Positions 55,095 to 64,000 of a stretch of DNA of 64,000 nt are shown in pieces; the first letter of the stretch is position 1; every line of letters begins with the position of its first letter. The stretch spans positions 148,804 through 212,803 of the forward strand of contig NZ_LDWR01000017.1 of NCBI RefSeq assembly GCF_001039005.1, given 5' to 3'. Below the pieces are notes generated by a model. The model worked only from the letters and a program-made list of their open reading frames with translations, had not been told where the DNA came from and did not search any database. A program made the position numbers and the translations under genes. Source of the DNA: Burkholderia cepacia. Its GTDB lineage: Bacteria > Pseudomonadota > Gammaproteobacteria > Burkholderiales > Burkholderiaceae.

Positions 55095-56023
55095 GACACG
55101 ATGCCCCAGCCGAATGGATCGTCTTCCTCGATCAGCAGCGTCGCTTCCGCGCTCAGGTGCGCGCTGCCGCGGATCGTCGGCACAATGCCGCCGTCGGCCT
55201 GCTCGTAGCTCGCCTGGAACACGCTGCCGATCACGCTCGCCTGCCGCCACACCGTGCCCGGCGCAAGCTTGCCGTCGGCCGCGAGGCACGCGAGCTTCGC
55301 GCTCGTGCCGGTGCCGCACGGCGAACGGTCGTACGCCAGGCCCGGGCACAGCACGAAGCTGCGGCTGTCGTGCGCGGGATCGTCGGCGAACAGCTCGATG
55401 TGGTCGATCTCACCCCCGTTCGCGCCGGTGATGCCCGCGCGTTCGAGCCCTTCGCGCACGGCCGACGCATACGCGGTGAGCGCCGCGACGTTGTCGCCAG
55501 CGACGCGCTGCCCGTGATCGCTGATCAGGAAGAACCAGTTGCCGCCCCACGCGATGTCGCCTTTCACGGGGCCGTAACCCGGCACGTCGACCGCGACGCC
55601 CTGCGCGTGGCGATACGCGGGCACGTTGCGCACGCTGACCGACAGGTCGTCGTGCAGCGTCGCCTCAACGGTGCCGACGGGCGTTTCGATCCGGTGCATG
55701 CCGGGACGAATGCGCCCCATGTGATGCAGCGTGCGCACGACGCCGATCGTGCCGTGCCCGCACATCCCGAGATAGCCGCTATTGTTGAAGAAGATCACGC
55801 CGGCCGCCGCGTCGGGCGACACGGGCTCGCACAGCAGCGCGCCAACCAGCACGTCGCTGCCGCGCGGCTCGAGGATGCACGCGGTGCGGTAACGGTCGTG
55901 CTCGCGCGCGAGCACGTCGCGGCGCTCGGCCATGGTGCCGTTGCCGAGCGACGGAAAGCCGGACACGACGAGCCGAGTGGGTTCGCCGCCCGTGTGCGAA
56001 TCGATGATCTGGATGCGCTTCAT
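55091..56023 (-). CDS. lhpA: 4-hydroxyproline 2-epimerase
   Basis: A 310-residue proline-racemase-family enzyme that converts trans-4-hydroxy-L-proline to cis-4-hydroxy-D-proline with two cysteine bases. They are at the positions known for P. aeruginosa, Cys88 ([10 protein letters not shown]) and Cys236 ([12 protein letters not shown]); the second cysteine confirms an epimerase/racemase instead of a 3-hydroxyproline dehydratase, which has Thr there. The start codon is the second of two adjacent ATG (56023), 6 bases after GGAAGG. It heads the minus-strand arm of the cluster. Confidence 0.95.
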   Translation of the reverse strand: MKRIQIIDSHTGGEPTRLVVSGFPSLGNGTMAERRDVLAREHDRYRTACILEPRGSDVLVGALLCEPVSPDAAAGVIFFNNSGYLGMCGHGTIGVVRTLHHMGRIRPGMHRIETPVGTVEATLHDDLSVSVRNVPAYRHAQGVAVDVPGYGPVKGDIAWGGNWFFLISDHGQRVAGDNVAALTAYASAVREGLERAGITGANGGEIDHIELFADDPAHDSRSFVLCPGLAYDRSPCGTGTSAKLACLAADGKLAPGTVWRQASVIGSVFQASYEQADGGIVPTIRGSAHLSAEATLLIEEDDPFGWGIVS

Positions 56024-56230
56024 CATGAGCCTTCCGAAGTGGGGAAAGGAGCATAGCTTCCTCTGTCGCGCGTCCGTCCGCTTGTGGCTTTTCGATGAGG
56101 ACGACGACGAAATCGGCATAGCGCGAGGCGTCCTTCGCACGCCGTCCGGCCGCTGTGCCGATTTCGTCATTTTGCTCCGCGATACGACTCAAGCGTGATG
56201 GGCATTTGCGCGGCGATACTGGTTGCCACA

Positions 56231-56246
56231 CCGACACACCTGTCGG
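56231..56246. promoter_or_regulatory. Inverted repeat in the lhpA/lhpC divergent gap
   Basis: CCGACA (56231-56236) and TGTCGG (56241-56246) form a 6-bp inverted repeat 29 bases before the lhpC start, in the 251-base gap between the two arms of the hydroxyproline cluster. It is a candidate operator for both arms. No regulator gene is adjacent. Confidence 0.35.
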
Positions 56247-56274
56247 CCGACCGATACGAACGTAGGAGATTTCA

Positions 56275-57195
56275 GTGAGCCGCAAAGCCATTCAGTGGAC
56301 CGGGGTTTTCCCGGCCGTCAGCACCCAGTTCAAGCCGGACTTTTCCCTCGACATCGACGCCACGCACCGCGTGGTGAAGAACCTGGTGAACGACGGCGTG
56401 TCGGGCCTCGTGGTCTGCGGCACGGTCGGCGAAAACACGTCGCTGTCGACGAGCGAGAAACTCCAGGTGATCGAAGCCGCGCGCGACGCGGCGGGCGGCA
56501 AGATTCCGGTGATCGCCGGCATCGCCGAATTCACGACCGAATTCGCGCGCAACACGGTGCGTGAAGCACAGCGCGTCGGCGTCGACGGCGTGATGGTGAT
56601 GCCCGCGCTCGTCTACTCGGCCAAGCCGCACGAAACCGCCGCGCACTTCCGCGCGGTCGCGACGAGCACCGACCTGCCGGTGATGGTCTACAACAACCCG
56701 CCGATCTACAAGAACGACGTGACGCCCGACGTGCTGATCGCGCTGCAGGACTGCGAGAACATCGTCTGCTTCAAGGATTCGTCGGGCGATACGCGCCGTT
56801 TCATCGACCTGCGCAATGCGGTCGGCGATCGCTTCGTGCTGTTCGCGGGCCTCGACGACGTCGTGGTCGAGAGCATTGCCGTGGGCGCCGAAGGCTGGGT
56901 GTCGGGCATGTCGAATGCGTTCCCGAAGGAAGGCGAGACGCTGTTCCGCCTCGCGAAGCAGAAGCGTTTCGACGAGGCGCTCGCGCTGTACCGCTGGTTC
57001 ATGCCGCTGCTGCACCTCGACGCGCGCCCCGATCTCGTGCAGTGCATCAAGCTGTGCGAAGAGCTGGTCGGCCGCGGCAGCGCGATCACGCGTCCGCCGC
57101 GCCTCGCGCTGCAAGGCGATACGCTCGCGGAAGTGAAGGCGATCGTCGCGAAGGCGCTCGAAACGCGCCCGGCACTGCCCGACGTCGGTCTCTGA
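56275..57195 (+). CDS. lhpC: Delta1-pyrroline-4-hydroxy-2-carboxylate deaminase (DapA family)
   Basis: A 306-residue DHDPS/NAL-superfamily TIM-barrel aldolase relative that converts pyrroline-4-hydroxy-2-carboxylate to alpha-ketoglutarate semialdehyde and ammonia. The Schiff-base lysine is K167 (VCFKDSSGD) and the partner tyrosine Y139 (MVYNNPP); CGTVGENTSL is the family's substrate-carboxylate loop. A GTG start at 56275 follows TAGGAGAT. It heads the plus-strand arm, divergent from lhpA, between the dehydrogenase and the semialdehyde dehydrogenase in the pathway. Dihydrodipicolinate synthase proper is unlikely given the context. Confidence 0.9.
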   Translation: MSRKAIQWTGVFPAVSTQFKPDFSLDIDATHRVVKNLVNDGVSGLVVCGTVGENTSLSTSEKLQVIEAARDAAGGKIPVIAGIAEFTTEFARNTVREAQRVGVDGVMVMPALVYSAKPHETAAHFRAVATSTDLPVMVYNNPPIYKNDVTPDVLIALQDCENIVCFKDSSGDTRRFIDLRNAVGDRFVLFAGLDDVVVESIAVGAEGWVSGMSNAFPKEGETLFRLAKQKRFDEALALYRWFMPLLHLDARPDLVQCIKLCEELVGRGSAITRPPRLALQGDTLAEVKAIVAKALETRPALPDVGL

Positions 57196-57382
57196 TCGAT
57201 TCTCCCCGGCGGCGGCGCAAGGCTTTCCCCCCTCGCGCCGCCGCCTCCGGTCCGGCATGGCCCGCACGGGCCCGCCCCGGTCGTTCGAACCGGGCGACGC
57301 CGGCCGGCAGGCGTGCGCCGCTGCTCCGTCGGAGCGCGGCGCACTCGACGCCTGCACCGCCCTTCCCCCAGGAGACAAGCCC

Positions 57383-59008
57383 ATGCCAGGCCAAGGCAAT
57401 GCTCACCCGTCCGTCCCGCTTTCCGGTTCCGCGCACCCCGACGCGGGTCACGGCAAGTTCAAGAAACAGCTGTCGCTGACCGATCTCACGTTCATCGGTC
57501 TCGGCGCCATTTTCGGTTCGGGGTGGCTGTTCGCCGCGAGTCACGTATCGACGATCGCGGGCCCGGCCGGCATCTTCTCGTGGCTGCTGGGCGGCTTCGC
57601 GGTGCTGCTGCTCGGCATCGTCTACTGCGAACTCGGCGCCGCGCTGCCGCGCGCGGGCGGCGTGGTCCGCTACCCGGTGTTCTCGCACGGCCCGCTGCTC
57701 GGCTACCTGATGGGCTTCATCACGCTGATCGCCTTTTCGAGCCTGATCGCGATCGAGGTCGTCGCCGCGCGCCAGTATGCGGCCGCATGGTTTCCGGGCC
57801 TGACCGTTGAAGGATCGAGCGACCCGACGACGATCGGCTGGCTCGTGCAGGCCGCGCTGCTGTGCTTCTTCTTTTACCTGAACTATTCGAGCGTGAAGAC
57901 GTTCGCGAAGGCGAACAACATCATCAGCATCTTCAAGTTCATCGTGCCGCTCGCGGTGATCGGCGTGCTGTTCACGTTCTTCAAGCCCGCGAACCTGACC
58001 GTGCACGGCTTCGCGCCGTTCGGCATGCCGGGCATCGAGATGGCCGTGTCCGCGGGCGGCATCATCTTCGCGTACCTCGGGCTCACGCCGATCGTGTCGG
58101 TCGCGAGCGAGGTGCGCAATCCGCAGCGCACGATCCCGATCGCGCTGATCCTGTCGATCCTGCTGTCGACGCTGATCTACGTGCTGCTGCAGCTCGCGTT
58201 CATCGGCAGCATTCCGACCGCGATGCTCGCCGGCGGCTGGCATGACGTGAGCAAAGCGTTCTCGCTGCCGTACCGCGACATCGCGCTGGCGCTCAGCGTC
58301 GGCTGGCTCGCGGTGATGGTCGTCGCCGACGCGATGATCTCGCCGAGCGGCTGCGGCAACATCTACATGAACGCGACACCGCGCGTCGTCTACGGCTGGG
58401 CGAAGACGGGCACCTTCTTCAAGGTGTTCACGCGCGTCGACGAAGCGTCGGGCATCCCGCGCGCGGGCCTGTGGCTCACGTTCGGCCTCGCGATCTTCTG
58501 GACGATGCCGTTCCCGTCGTGGGAAGCGCTGATCAACATCGTGTCGGCCGCGCTGGTGCTCAGCTATGCGGTCGCGCCAGTATCGGTCGCGGCGCTGCGC
58601 CGCACCGCGCCCGACCTGCCGAGGCCGTTTCGCGCGAGCGCGTTCGGCATCACCGGGCCCGCGTCGTTCGTGATCGCCGCGCTGATCGTCTACTGGTCGG
58701 GCTGGAGCACGGTGTCCTGGCTGCTCGGCCTGCAGATCGTGATGTTCGTCATTTATCTCGCGTGCCGTCGCTGGGTGCCGACCGCGCACCTGAGCCTCGC
58801 CGAACAGGTGCGCTCGTCCGCGTGGCTGATCGCGTTCTATGCGGCGATGATCGTCCTGTCCTATCTCGGCGGCTTCGGCGGCACGGGCCAGCTCGCGCAT
58901 CCGTACGACACGGTCGTCGTCGCGGCCGTCGCGCTCGTCATCTACTACTGGGGCGCCAACACGGGCGTTCGCTCCGACAAGCTGCAGCTCGACGACGACG
59001 AAGACTGA
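57383..59008 (+). CDS. APC-family amino-acid permease (probable hydroxyproline/proline uptake)
   Basis: A 541-residue transporter with about 13 hydrophobic segments. The helix 1 motif [20 protein letters not shown] has the unwound G-S-G turn, and the [20 protein letters not shown] helix 6 region is that of the AspT/GABA-permease-like APC group. The C-terminal tail is acidic (LDDDED). The ATG at 57383 has GGAG 9 bases upstream. It lies between lhpC and the semialdehyde dehydrogenase, so hydroxyproline or its epimer is the likely substrate; this is inferred from position. Confidence 0.87.
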   Translation: MPGQGNAHPSVPLSGSAHPDAGHGKFKKQLSLTDLTFIGLGAIFGSGWLFAASHVSTIAGPAGIFSWLLGGFAVLLLGIVYCELGAALPRAGGVVRYPVFSHGPLLGYLMGFITLIAFSSLIAIEVVAARQYAAAWFPGLTVEGSSDPTTIGWLVQAALLCFFFYLNYSSVKTFAKANNIISIFKFIVPLAVIGVLFTFFKPANLTVHGFAPFGMPGIEMAVSAGGIIFAYLGLTPIVSVASEVRNPQRTIPIALILSILLSTLIYVLLQLAFIGSIPTAMLAGGWHDVSKAFSLPYRDIALALSVGWLAVMVVADAMISPSGCGNIYMNATPRVVYGWAKTGTFFKVFTRVDEASGIPRAGLWLTFGLAIFWTMPFPSWEALINIVSAALVLSYAVAPVSVAALRRTAPDLPRPFRASAFGITGPASFVIAALIVYWSGWSTVSWLLGLQIVMFVIYLACRRWVPTAHLSLAEQVRSSAWLIAFYAAMIVLSYLGGFGGTGQLAHPYDTVVVAAVALVIYYWGANTGVRSDKLQLDDDED

Positions 59009-59040
59009 CGCGCCCGTCTCCCCTTTCACACCATCCCTTC

Positions 59041-59073
59041 GGCCGGGCGCCCCATGCCCGGCCCCTGTTTTTT
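59041..59073 (+). terminator. Terminator/attenuator between the permease and the aldehyde dehydrogenase
   Basis: GGCCGGGC (59041-59048) pairs with GCCCGGCC (59056-59063) around a 7-base loop, followed after four bases by six T. It sits only 12 bases before the next gene, so it probably lowers rather than abolishes expression of the downstream pair. Confidence 0.6.
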
Positions 59074-59085
59074 CCGAGGAAAGCC

Positions 59086-60678
59086 ATGCAAATCACAGGT
59101 CAGCTCCTGATCGGCCCGTCCGCCGTCACCGGACAGAACGGCACCCTTCACGCGATCGCCGCCGCGACCGGCGAACGGCTCGACCCCGCTTTCGGCGGCG
59201 CGAGCCTGCACGACCTGGAGACGGCCTGCGCGCTCGCCGACGACGCGTTCGACACGTACCGCGAAACCAGTCTCGACGCACGCGCCGCGTTTCTCGACGC
59301 AATCGACCGCCACATCATGGCGCTCGGCGACGACCTGATCGAGCGCTGCGTCGCCGAAACGGGCCTGCCGCGCGCCCGCGTCGAAGGCGAGCGCGGCCGC
59401 ACGGTCGGTCAACTCGGGCTGTTCGCGTCGCTCGTGCGTGACGGCGGTTTTCTCGATGCGCGGATCGATCCGGCACGCCCCGAGCGCAAGCCACTGCCGC
59501 GCGTCGACCTGCGCCTGCGCAACGTCGCGGTCGGGCCCGTCGCCGTGTTCGGCGCGTCGAACTTCCCGCTCGCGTTCTCGGTGGCCGGCGGCGATACGGC
59601 GTCGGCCCTCGCGGCCGGCTGCCCGGTGATCGTCAAGGCGCATTCCGCACATCCGGGCACGTCGGAACTGGTCGGCCGCGCGATCCAGCAGGCCGCGCGC
59701 GAATGCGGGATGCCGGCCGGCGTGTTCTCGCTGCTGTTCGACGCGTCGCGCGAGATCGGCCAGGCGCTCGTCGCCGATCCGCGCATCAAGGCCGTCGGCT
59801 TCACCGGCTCGCGCCGTGGCGGCGTCGCGCTGATGCACATCGCGGCTGCGCGCCCCGAGCCGATTCCCGTCTATGCGGAAATGAGCTCGATCAATCCGGT
59901 ACTGCTGTTGCCCGCCGCGCTCGATGCGCGCCACGCTACGATCGCGCCACAGTTCGTCGCGTCGCTCGCGCTCGGCGCCGGCCAGTTCTGCACGAACCCG
60001 GGCCTCGTGCTTGCGGTCGACGGCCCCGCGCTGCGCGCGTTCGAAGCCACGGCGGCCGATGCCGTGCGCGCGGCTGCTGCGCAGACGATGCTGACGCCGC
60101 CCATCCATGCGAGCTACGCGCAAGGCGTCGCGACGCTGCGCGATCACGAGGCGGTCGAACTGCTGGCGGAAGGCGCCGAAGGCGGCCGCCATCAGGCCCG
60201 CGCGGCGCTGTTCGCGACGTCGGCCGACGCGTTCATCGCGCGCCCCGAACTGCGCGAAGAAGTGTTCGGCCCCGCTTCGCTGATCGTGCGTTGCCCGGAC
60301 GCCGACACGCTGCATCGCGTACTGAAGTCGCTCGAAGGCCAGTTGACGATCGCCGCGCATCTCGCCGACCGCGACGCGTCGCTGTTCGCCGCGCTGCGCC
60401 CGACGCTCGAGCGCAAGGCCGGCCGCATTCTCGTCAACGGTTTCGGCACGGGCGTCGAGGTCGGCCATGCGATGGTGCACGGCGGCCCGTTCCCGGCAAC
60501 GTCCGACACGCGCACGACGTCCGTCGGCGCACGCGCGATCGAGCGCTTCCTGCGCCCCGTGTCGTATCAGGACCTGCCGGACGCGCTGCTGCCGGACGCG
60601 CTCCGCGACGGCAATCCGCTGAACGTGCCGCAACGCATCGACGGCGTCCCCGCACTGCGGGAGGTGAACCATGTCTGA
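59086..60678 (+). CDS. lhpG: Alpha-ketoglutarate semialdehyde dehydrogenase
   Basis: A 530-residue NADP-type aldehyde dehydrogenase that oxidises 2,5-dioxopentanoate to alpha-ketoglutarate, the last step of hydroxyproline degradation. The nucleotide region has [12 protein letters not shown] and [12 protein letters not shown], the general base is Glu265 ([11 protein letters not shown]) and the nucleophile is Cys302 ([12 protein letters not shown]). The length and the [20 protein letters not shown] block match KGSADH type enzymes, which are longer than common ALDHs. The ATG at 59086 follows GAGGAAAGCC. Its 3' end overlaps the next gene by 8 bases. Confidence 0.9.
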   Translation: MQITGQLLIGPSAVTGQNGTLHAIAAATGERLDPAFGGASLHDLETACALADDAFDTYRETSLDARAAFLDAIDRHIMALGDDLIERCVAETGLPRARVEGERGRTVGQLGLFASLVRDGGFLDARIDPARPERKPLPRVDLRLRNVAVGPVAVFGASNFPLAFSVAGGDTASALAAGCPVIVKAHSAHPGTSELVGRAIQQAARECGMPAGVFSLLFDASREIGQALVADPRIKAVGFTGSRRGGVALMHIAAARPEPIPVYAEMSSINPVLLLPAALDARHATIAPQFVASLALGAGQFCTNPGLVLAVDGPALRAFEATAADAVRAAAAQTMLTPPIHASYAQGVATLRDHEAVELLAEGAEGGRHQARAALFATSADAFIARPELREEVFGPASLIVRCPDADTLHRVLKSLEGQLTIAAHLADRDASLFAALRPTLERKAGRILVNGFGTGVEVGHAMVHGGPFPATSDTRTTSVGARAIERFLRPVSYQDLPDALLPDALRDGNPLNVPQRIDGVPALREVNHV

Positions 60679-61693
60679 GCACACCGCCGAAGTCGTCCTG
60701 TCGCTCGATGAGGTCCACGCGCTCGCGCTGCGCGTGCTGACGCACAACGGGATGTCCGACGCGCATGCGCATGCCATCGCCAACGTGATCACGCAGGGCC
60801 AGCGCGACGAATGCCATTCGCACGGCGTGTACCGGCTGCTCGTATGCGTGCGTTCGCTGCGCAAGGGCAAGGTCGATCCGCAGGCCGTGCCGACGCTGCG
60901 CCGGCTGTCGTCGTCGATCGTCGCGGTCGACGCGCATCGCGGCTTCTCGCTGCTGAGCTTCGAAACCGGGCTGCCCGTGCTGGTCGAGATGGCGAAGCAG
61001 CACGGGATCGCCGCAATGGCGATCAACCACTGCTACCACTTCTCCGCGCTGTGGCCCGAGGTCGAGGCGATCGCGGCCGAGGGGCTGGTCGGCATCGCGA
61101 TGAACCCGAGCCACAGCTGGGTCGCACCGGAAGGCGGGCGCGAGCCCGTGTTCGGCACGAACCCGATCGCGTTCGCGTGGCCGCGCCCGGGCGGCGAGCC
61201 GTTCGTGTTCGATTTCGCGACGAGCGCGATCGCGCGCGGCGACATCGAGCTGCATGCGAAGCAAGGCAAGGCGATTCCGCCGCACTGGGCGATCGACGCC
61301 GACGGCCAGCCGACCACCGACCCGAAGGCGGCGCTGCAGGGCGCGATGCGCACGTTCGGCGGTCACAAGGGCTCGGCGCTCGCGGCGATGGTCGAACTGC
61401 TCGGCGGCGCGCTGATCGGCGACCTGACGAGCCGGGAATCGATGGATTTCGACGAAGGCGTCGGCGCGACGCCGTGCCACGGCGAGCTCGTGATCGCGTT
61501 CGACCCGAAGGTGTTCCTCGGCGACGATCTCGACGCGGGGCTCGCGCGCGGCGAGCGGATGTTCGGCTCGATCGTCGCGCAGGGCGCGCGGCTGCCGTCG
61601 CAACGGCGCTTCGACGCCCGCGCGCGCAGCATCGCGAACGGCGTGCGGATTCCGAAGGCGCTGTACGACGAGATCCTGACGCTGCTCGACTGA
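60671..61693 (+). CDS. lhpD: Ldh-family (malate/L-lactate dehydrogenase type) oxidoreductase, probable ketimine reductase
   Basis: A 340-residue Ldh2/type 2 malate dehydrogenase-fold enzyme. [14 protein letters not shown] is the substrate Arg/His region (H51, R54), [16 protein letters not shown] carries the catalytic His, and [11 protein letters not shown] and [15 protein letters not shown] are NAD(P)H contacts. In P. aeruginosa the homologue next to the hydroxyproline genes reduces delta1-pyrroline-2-carboxylate to L-proline. That role fits here because trans-3-hydroxyproline derivatives would enter the same way. The ATG lies inside the end of the aldehyde dehydrogenase gene. The symbol is tentative. 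Confidence 0.8.
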   Translation: MSEHTAEVVLSLDEVHALALRVLTHNGMSDAHAHAIANVITQGQRDECHSHGVYRLLVCVRSLRKGKVDPQAVPTLRRLSSSIVAVDAHRGFSLLSFETGLPVLVEMAKQHGIAAMAINHCYHFSALWPEVEAIAAEGLVGIAMNPSHSWVAPEGGREPVFGTNPIAFAWPRPGGEPFVFDFATSAIARGDIELHAKQGKAIPPHWAIDADGQPTTDPKAALQGAMRTFGGHKGSALAAMVELLGGALIGDLTSRESMDFDEGVGATPCHGELVIAFDPKVFLGDDLDAGLARGERMFGSIVAQGARLPSQRRFDARARSIANGVRIPKALYDEILTLLD

Positions 61694-61971
61694 CGTCGGC
61701 GGGCGGCGGCGCGCTTTCGTCGCCGATCAACGCGCGATCCGGCCGCCTCCCGGACGGGTCGCGCGGGTGTGCCGCAGCCGCCCGCGCGTTGCACGCCGGG
61801 CACGCCGCACGCGCCGGTTGCCGGCCCCGTGGGCGCCACGCTCCCGGCGGCTGTGGGATAATCGTGCGGTTTGCCCAGGGCGCAGCTCAAGAGGTTGTTC
61901 GCACGGGCGCGAGAGAGGCCTTTAATCCCGTGCCTCCACCCTTTTCCCGCGATATTTCTTCAGCAACGACA

Positions 61972-63831
61972 ATGCCCATTTACCGTTCCAAAACCTCCAC
62001 CGCCGGTCGCAACATGGCAGGCGCGCGCTCGCTGTGGCGCGCCACCGGCATGAAAGACGACGATTTCTCGAAGCCGATCATCGCGGTCGTCAACTCGTTC
62101 ACGCAATTCGTGCCCGGGCACGTGCACCTGAAGGATCTCGGCCAGCTGGTCGCGCGCGAGATCGAGGCCGCCGGCGGCGTCGCGAAGGAATTCAACACGA
62201 TCGCGGTCGACGACGGCATCGCGATGGGCCACGACGGCATGCTCTATTCGCTGCCGAGCCGCGACATCATCGCCGACTCGGTCGAGTACATGGTGAACGC
62301 GCATTGCGCGGACGCGATGGTGTGCATCTCGAACTGCGACAAGATCACGCCGGGGATGCTGATGGCCGCGATGCGCCTGAACATTCCGGTGATCTTCGTG
62401 TCGGGCGGCCCGATGGAAGCCGGCAAGACGCGCCTCGCGAACCCGATCACCAAGACCGTCGAACTGAAGAAGCTCGACCTCGTCGACGCGATGGTGATCG
62501 CGGTCGACCCGTCGTATTCCGACGCCGAAGTCGCCGAAGTCGAACGCTCGGCCTGCCCGACCTGCGGTTCGTGCTCGGGCATGTTCACCGCGAACTCGAT
62601 GAACTGCCTGACCGAAGCGCTCGGCCTGTCGCTGCCCGGCAACGGCACGGTGGTGGCCACGCACGCCGATCGCGAACAGCTGTTCAAGCGCGCCGGCCGC
62701 CGCATCGTCGAACTGACGCGCCAGCACTACGAACAGGACGACATGCGCCTGCTGCCGCGCTCGGTCGGCTTCGCGGCGTTCGAGAACGCGATGACGCTCG
62801 ACATCGCGATGGGCGGTTCGACCAACACGATCCTGCACTTGCTGGCGATCGCGCAGGAAGCCGGCATCGACTTCACGATGAAGGACATCGACCGCCTGTC
62901 GCGCACCGTGCCGCAGCTGTGCAAGGTCGCGCCGAACACGAACAAGTACCACATCGAGGACGTGCACCGCGCAGGCGGCATCATGGCGATCCTCGGCGAG
63001 CTCGAGCGCGCCGGCAAGCTGCACACCGACGTGCCGACCGTGCACGCACCGACGCTGAAGGACGCGCTCGACCAGTGGGACATCGTCCGCACGCAGGACG
63101 AAGCGGTCCGCAGGTTCTACCTGGCCGGCCCGGCCGGCATCCCGACGCAGATCGCGTTCAGCCAGGACACGCGCTGGCCGAGCCTCGACCTCGACCGCGC
63201 CGAAGGCTGCATCCGCTCGTACGAGCATGCGTTCTCGAAGGAAGGCGGCCTCGCCGTGCTGACGGGCAACATCGCGCTCGACGGCTGCGTGGTGAAGACG
63301 GCCGGCGTCGACGAGAGCATCCTCGTGTTCGAGGGCTCGGCTCACGTCACCGAATCGCAGGATGAAGCGGTCGAGAACATCCTGAACGACAAGGTCAAGG
63401 CCGGCGACGTGGTGATCGTGCGCTACGAAGGCCCGAAGGGCGGCCCCGGCATGCAGGAAATGCTCTACCCGACGAGCTACATCAAGTCGAAGGGGCTCGG
63501 CAAGGCTTGCGCGCTGCTGACGGACGGCCGCTTCTCGGGTGGCACGTCGGGCCTGTCGATCGGCCATTGCTCACCGGAAGCGGCAGCAGGCGGCGCGATC
63601 GGCCTCGTGCGCGACGGCGACAAGATCCGCATCGATATCCCGAACCGCACGATCGACGTGCTGGTGTCGGACGAGGAACTGGCGCGCCGCCGCGAAGAGC
63701 AGAACGCAAAGGGCTGGAAGCCGGCGCAGCCGCGCCCGCGCAAGGTATCCGCGGCGCTGAAGGCCTACGCGAAGCTGGTCATGTCGGCCGACAAGGGCGC
63801 GGTGCGCGACCTGTCGCTGCTCGACGACTGA
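61972..63831 (+). CDS. ilvD: Dihydroxy-acid dehydratase
   Basis: A 619-residue enzyme of branched-chain amino-acid synthesis that dehydrates dihydroxy-isovalerate and -methylvalerate to the keto acids in the cytoplasm. Iron-sulfur cysteines are in SNCDKITPG and [18 protein letters not shown] (block [11 protein letters not shown]). The conserved MYRSKTS-like start is [20 protein letters not shown], and [12 protein letters not shown] near the C-terminus supplies the catalytic Ser. The length matches E. coli IlvD (616). The ATG at 61972 begins the conserved N-terminus, although its ribosome site is weak. A strong terminator follows. It is a housekeeping gene adjoining the hydroxyproline cluster. 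Confidence 0.97.
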   Translation: MPIYRSKTSTAGRNMAGARSLWRATGMKDDDFSKPIIAVVNSFTQFVPGHVHLKDLGQLVAREIEAAGGVAKEFNTIAVDDGIAMGHDGMLYSLPSRDIIADSVEYMVNAHCADAMVCISNCDKITPGMLMAAMRLNIPVIFVSGGPMEAGKTRLANPITKTVELKKLDLVDAMVIAVDPSYSDAEVAEVERSACPTCGSCSGMFTANSMNCLTEALGLSLPGNGTVVATHADREQLFKRAGRRIVELTRQHYEQDDMRLLPRSVGFAAFENAMTLDIAMGGSTNTILHLLAIAQEAGIDFTMKDIDRLSRTVPQLCKVAPNTNKYHIEDVHRAGGIMAILGELERAGKLHTDVPTVHAPTLKDALDQWDIVRTQDEAVRRFYLAGPAGIPTQIAFSQDTRWPSLDLDRAEGCIRSYEHAFSKEGGLAVLTGNIALDGCVVKTAGVDESILVFEGSAHVTESQDEAVENILNDKVKAGDVVIVRYEGPKGGPGMQEMLYPTSYIKSKGLGKACALLTDGRFSGGTSGLSIGHCSPEAAAGGAIGLVRDGDKIRIDIPNRTIDVLVSDEELARRREEQNAKGWKPAQPRPRKVSAALKAYAKLVMSADKGAVRDLSLLDD

Positions 63832-63877
63832 CGGGACGGGCGCGGGCTGCAAAGCGCCGCCCGCTCGCCTGATCCAG

Positions 63878-63904
63878 AAGCCGCTCTACGGAGCGGCTTT
63901 TTTT
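63878..63904 (+). terminator. Terminator of ilvD
   Basis: AAGCCGCTC (63878-63886) pairs with GAGCGGCTT (63891-63899) around TACG and runs into seven T. Perfect stem; 47 bases after the ilvD stop. Confidence 0.9.
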
Positions 63905-63940
63905 CGTCCGGCGCCGGGAGAAACCGCGGCGCTGCCGCCG

Positions 63941-64000
63941 TCAGTGACGGAACTCGTCGGTGCCGCCACCACCTCCGCCTCCGCCTCCGCCTCCGCCTCC
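63941..64000 (-). CDS. 3' end of a gene coding a polyglycine tail (runs off the right edge)
   Basis: The last 19 codons are visible: a run of glycines (GGC, GGA, GGT codons), then TDEFRH and TGA at 63941-63943. The DNA is a (CCTCCG)n hexanucleotide tract reading into the window edge. Glycine-rich tails of this kind occur on TPM/YgcG-type and other secreted or membrane proteins, but the product cannot be named from this end. It is convergent with ilvD. Confidence 0.5.
   Translation of the reverse strand, partial: GGGGGGGGGGGGGTDEFRH

Noticed and set aside
55091..56023. trans-3-hydroxyproline dehydratase
   Set aside because: Both Cys88 and Cys236 are present; the dehydratase has Thr in the second position.
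63960..64000. CRISPR-like or satellite array at the right edge
   Set aside because: The tandem unit is six bases without spacers and reads in frame as glycine codons up to a stop codon.

Overview
The window is a high-GC (about 65-68 %), densely coded stretch of a Burkholderia chromosome, most likely from the Burkholderia cepacia complex. This judgement rests on gene content and protein flavour: a PcaQ/PcaHG protocatechuate module, a gsiABCD glutathione importer, an Lhr-type helicase, a BetT carrier, a C4-type porin and an ilvD of beta-proteobacterial type. It was made by reading, without any database search. No rRNA, tRNA, CRISPR array, prophage or insertion sequence was seen.

Layout. (1) 1-2.7 kb: a small secreted-peptide locus. 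It holds a truncated C39-peptidase ABC transporter, two short genes with double-glycine leaders and a divergent TolC-like outer-membrane channel, which together look like a microcin/bacteriocin-type export system. (2) 2.8-8.8 kb: an aliphatic amidase operon, amiE-amiS-AAA+ ATPase-VWA protein-amiC-amiR. Its leader RNA carries a hexaloop hairpin of ANTAR type followed by an intrinsic terminator, as expected for AmiR antitermination. (3) 8.9-20.3 kb: an HxlR regulator divergent from a haloalkane-dehalogenase-like hydrolase, ggt, a YdjM-like membrane protein, the 1480-residue Lhr helicase, an APC permease and a HigBA-like toxin-antitoxin pair. (4) 20.4-24.5 kb: protocatechuate 3,4-dioxygenase (pcaHG) and its LysR regulator pcaQ. 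They are separated by an XRE regulator and a YebB-like protein that lie between two copies of one regulatory module. (5) 25-36 kb: an AraC/hydrolase divergent pair, then a long minus-strand operon rpiR-iaaA-gsiA-gsiB-gsiC-gsiD-P1 peptidase-M55 aminopeptidase for import and breakdown of glutathione or unusual peptides. (6) 36.5-41.5 kb: an MFS transporter, a GH31 glycosidase and a porin. (7) 41.9-50.8 kb: betT with a coupled 22-codon ORF and a small membrane protein, a methyltransferase, a metallophosphoesterase/di-haem peroxidase pair, a 91-residue gene under two LexA boxes, and a MocR regulator divergent from a DUF2917 protein. (8) 50.9-52.2 kb: an ArsR/BigR-type sulfur sensor with two YeeE/YedE membrane proteins. 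(9) 52.3-61.7 kb: a complete trans-4-hydroxy-L-proline catabolic cluster (epimerase, three-part D-hydroxyproline dehydrogenase, deaminase, alpha-ketoglutarate-semialdehyde dehydrogenase, permease, Ldh-type reductase). (10) 62-64 kb: ilvD, its terminator, and the 3' end of a gene coding for a polyglycine tail.

The region is mainly a collection of substrate-specific catabolic and uptake modules (short amides, protocatechuate, glutathione/peptides, glycosides, betaine/choline, hydroxyproline), each next to its own regulator. The most novel-looking parts are the double-glycine peptide locus, the SOS-controlled small gene, the AAA+/VWA pair inside the amidase operon, and the duplicated operator that flanks the XRE/YebB insert.
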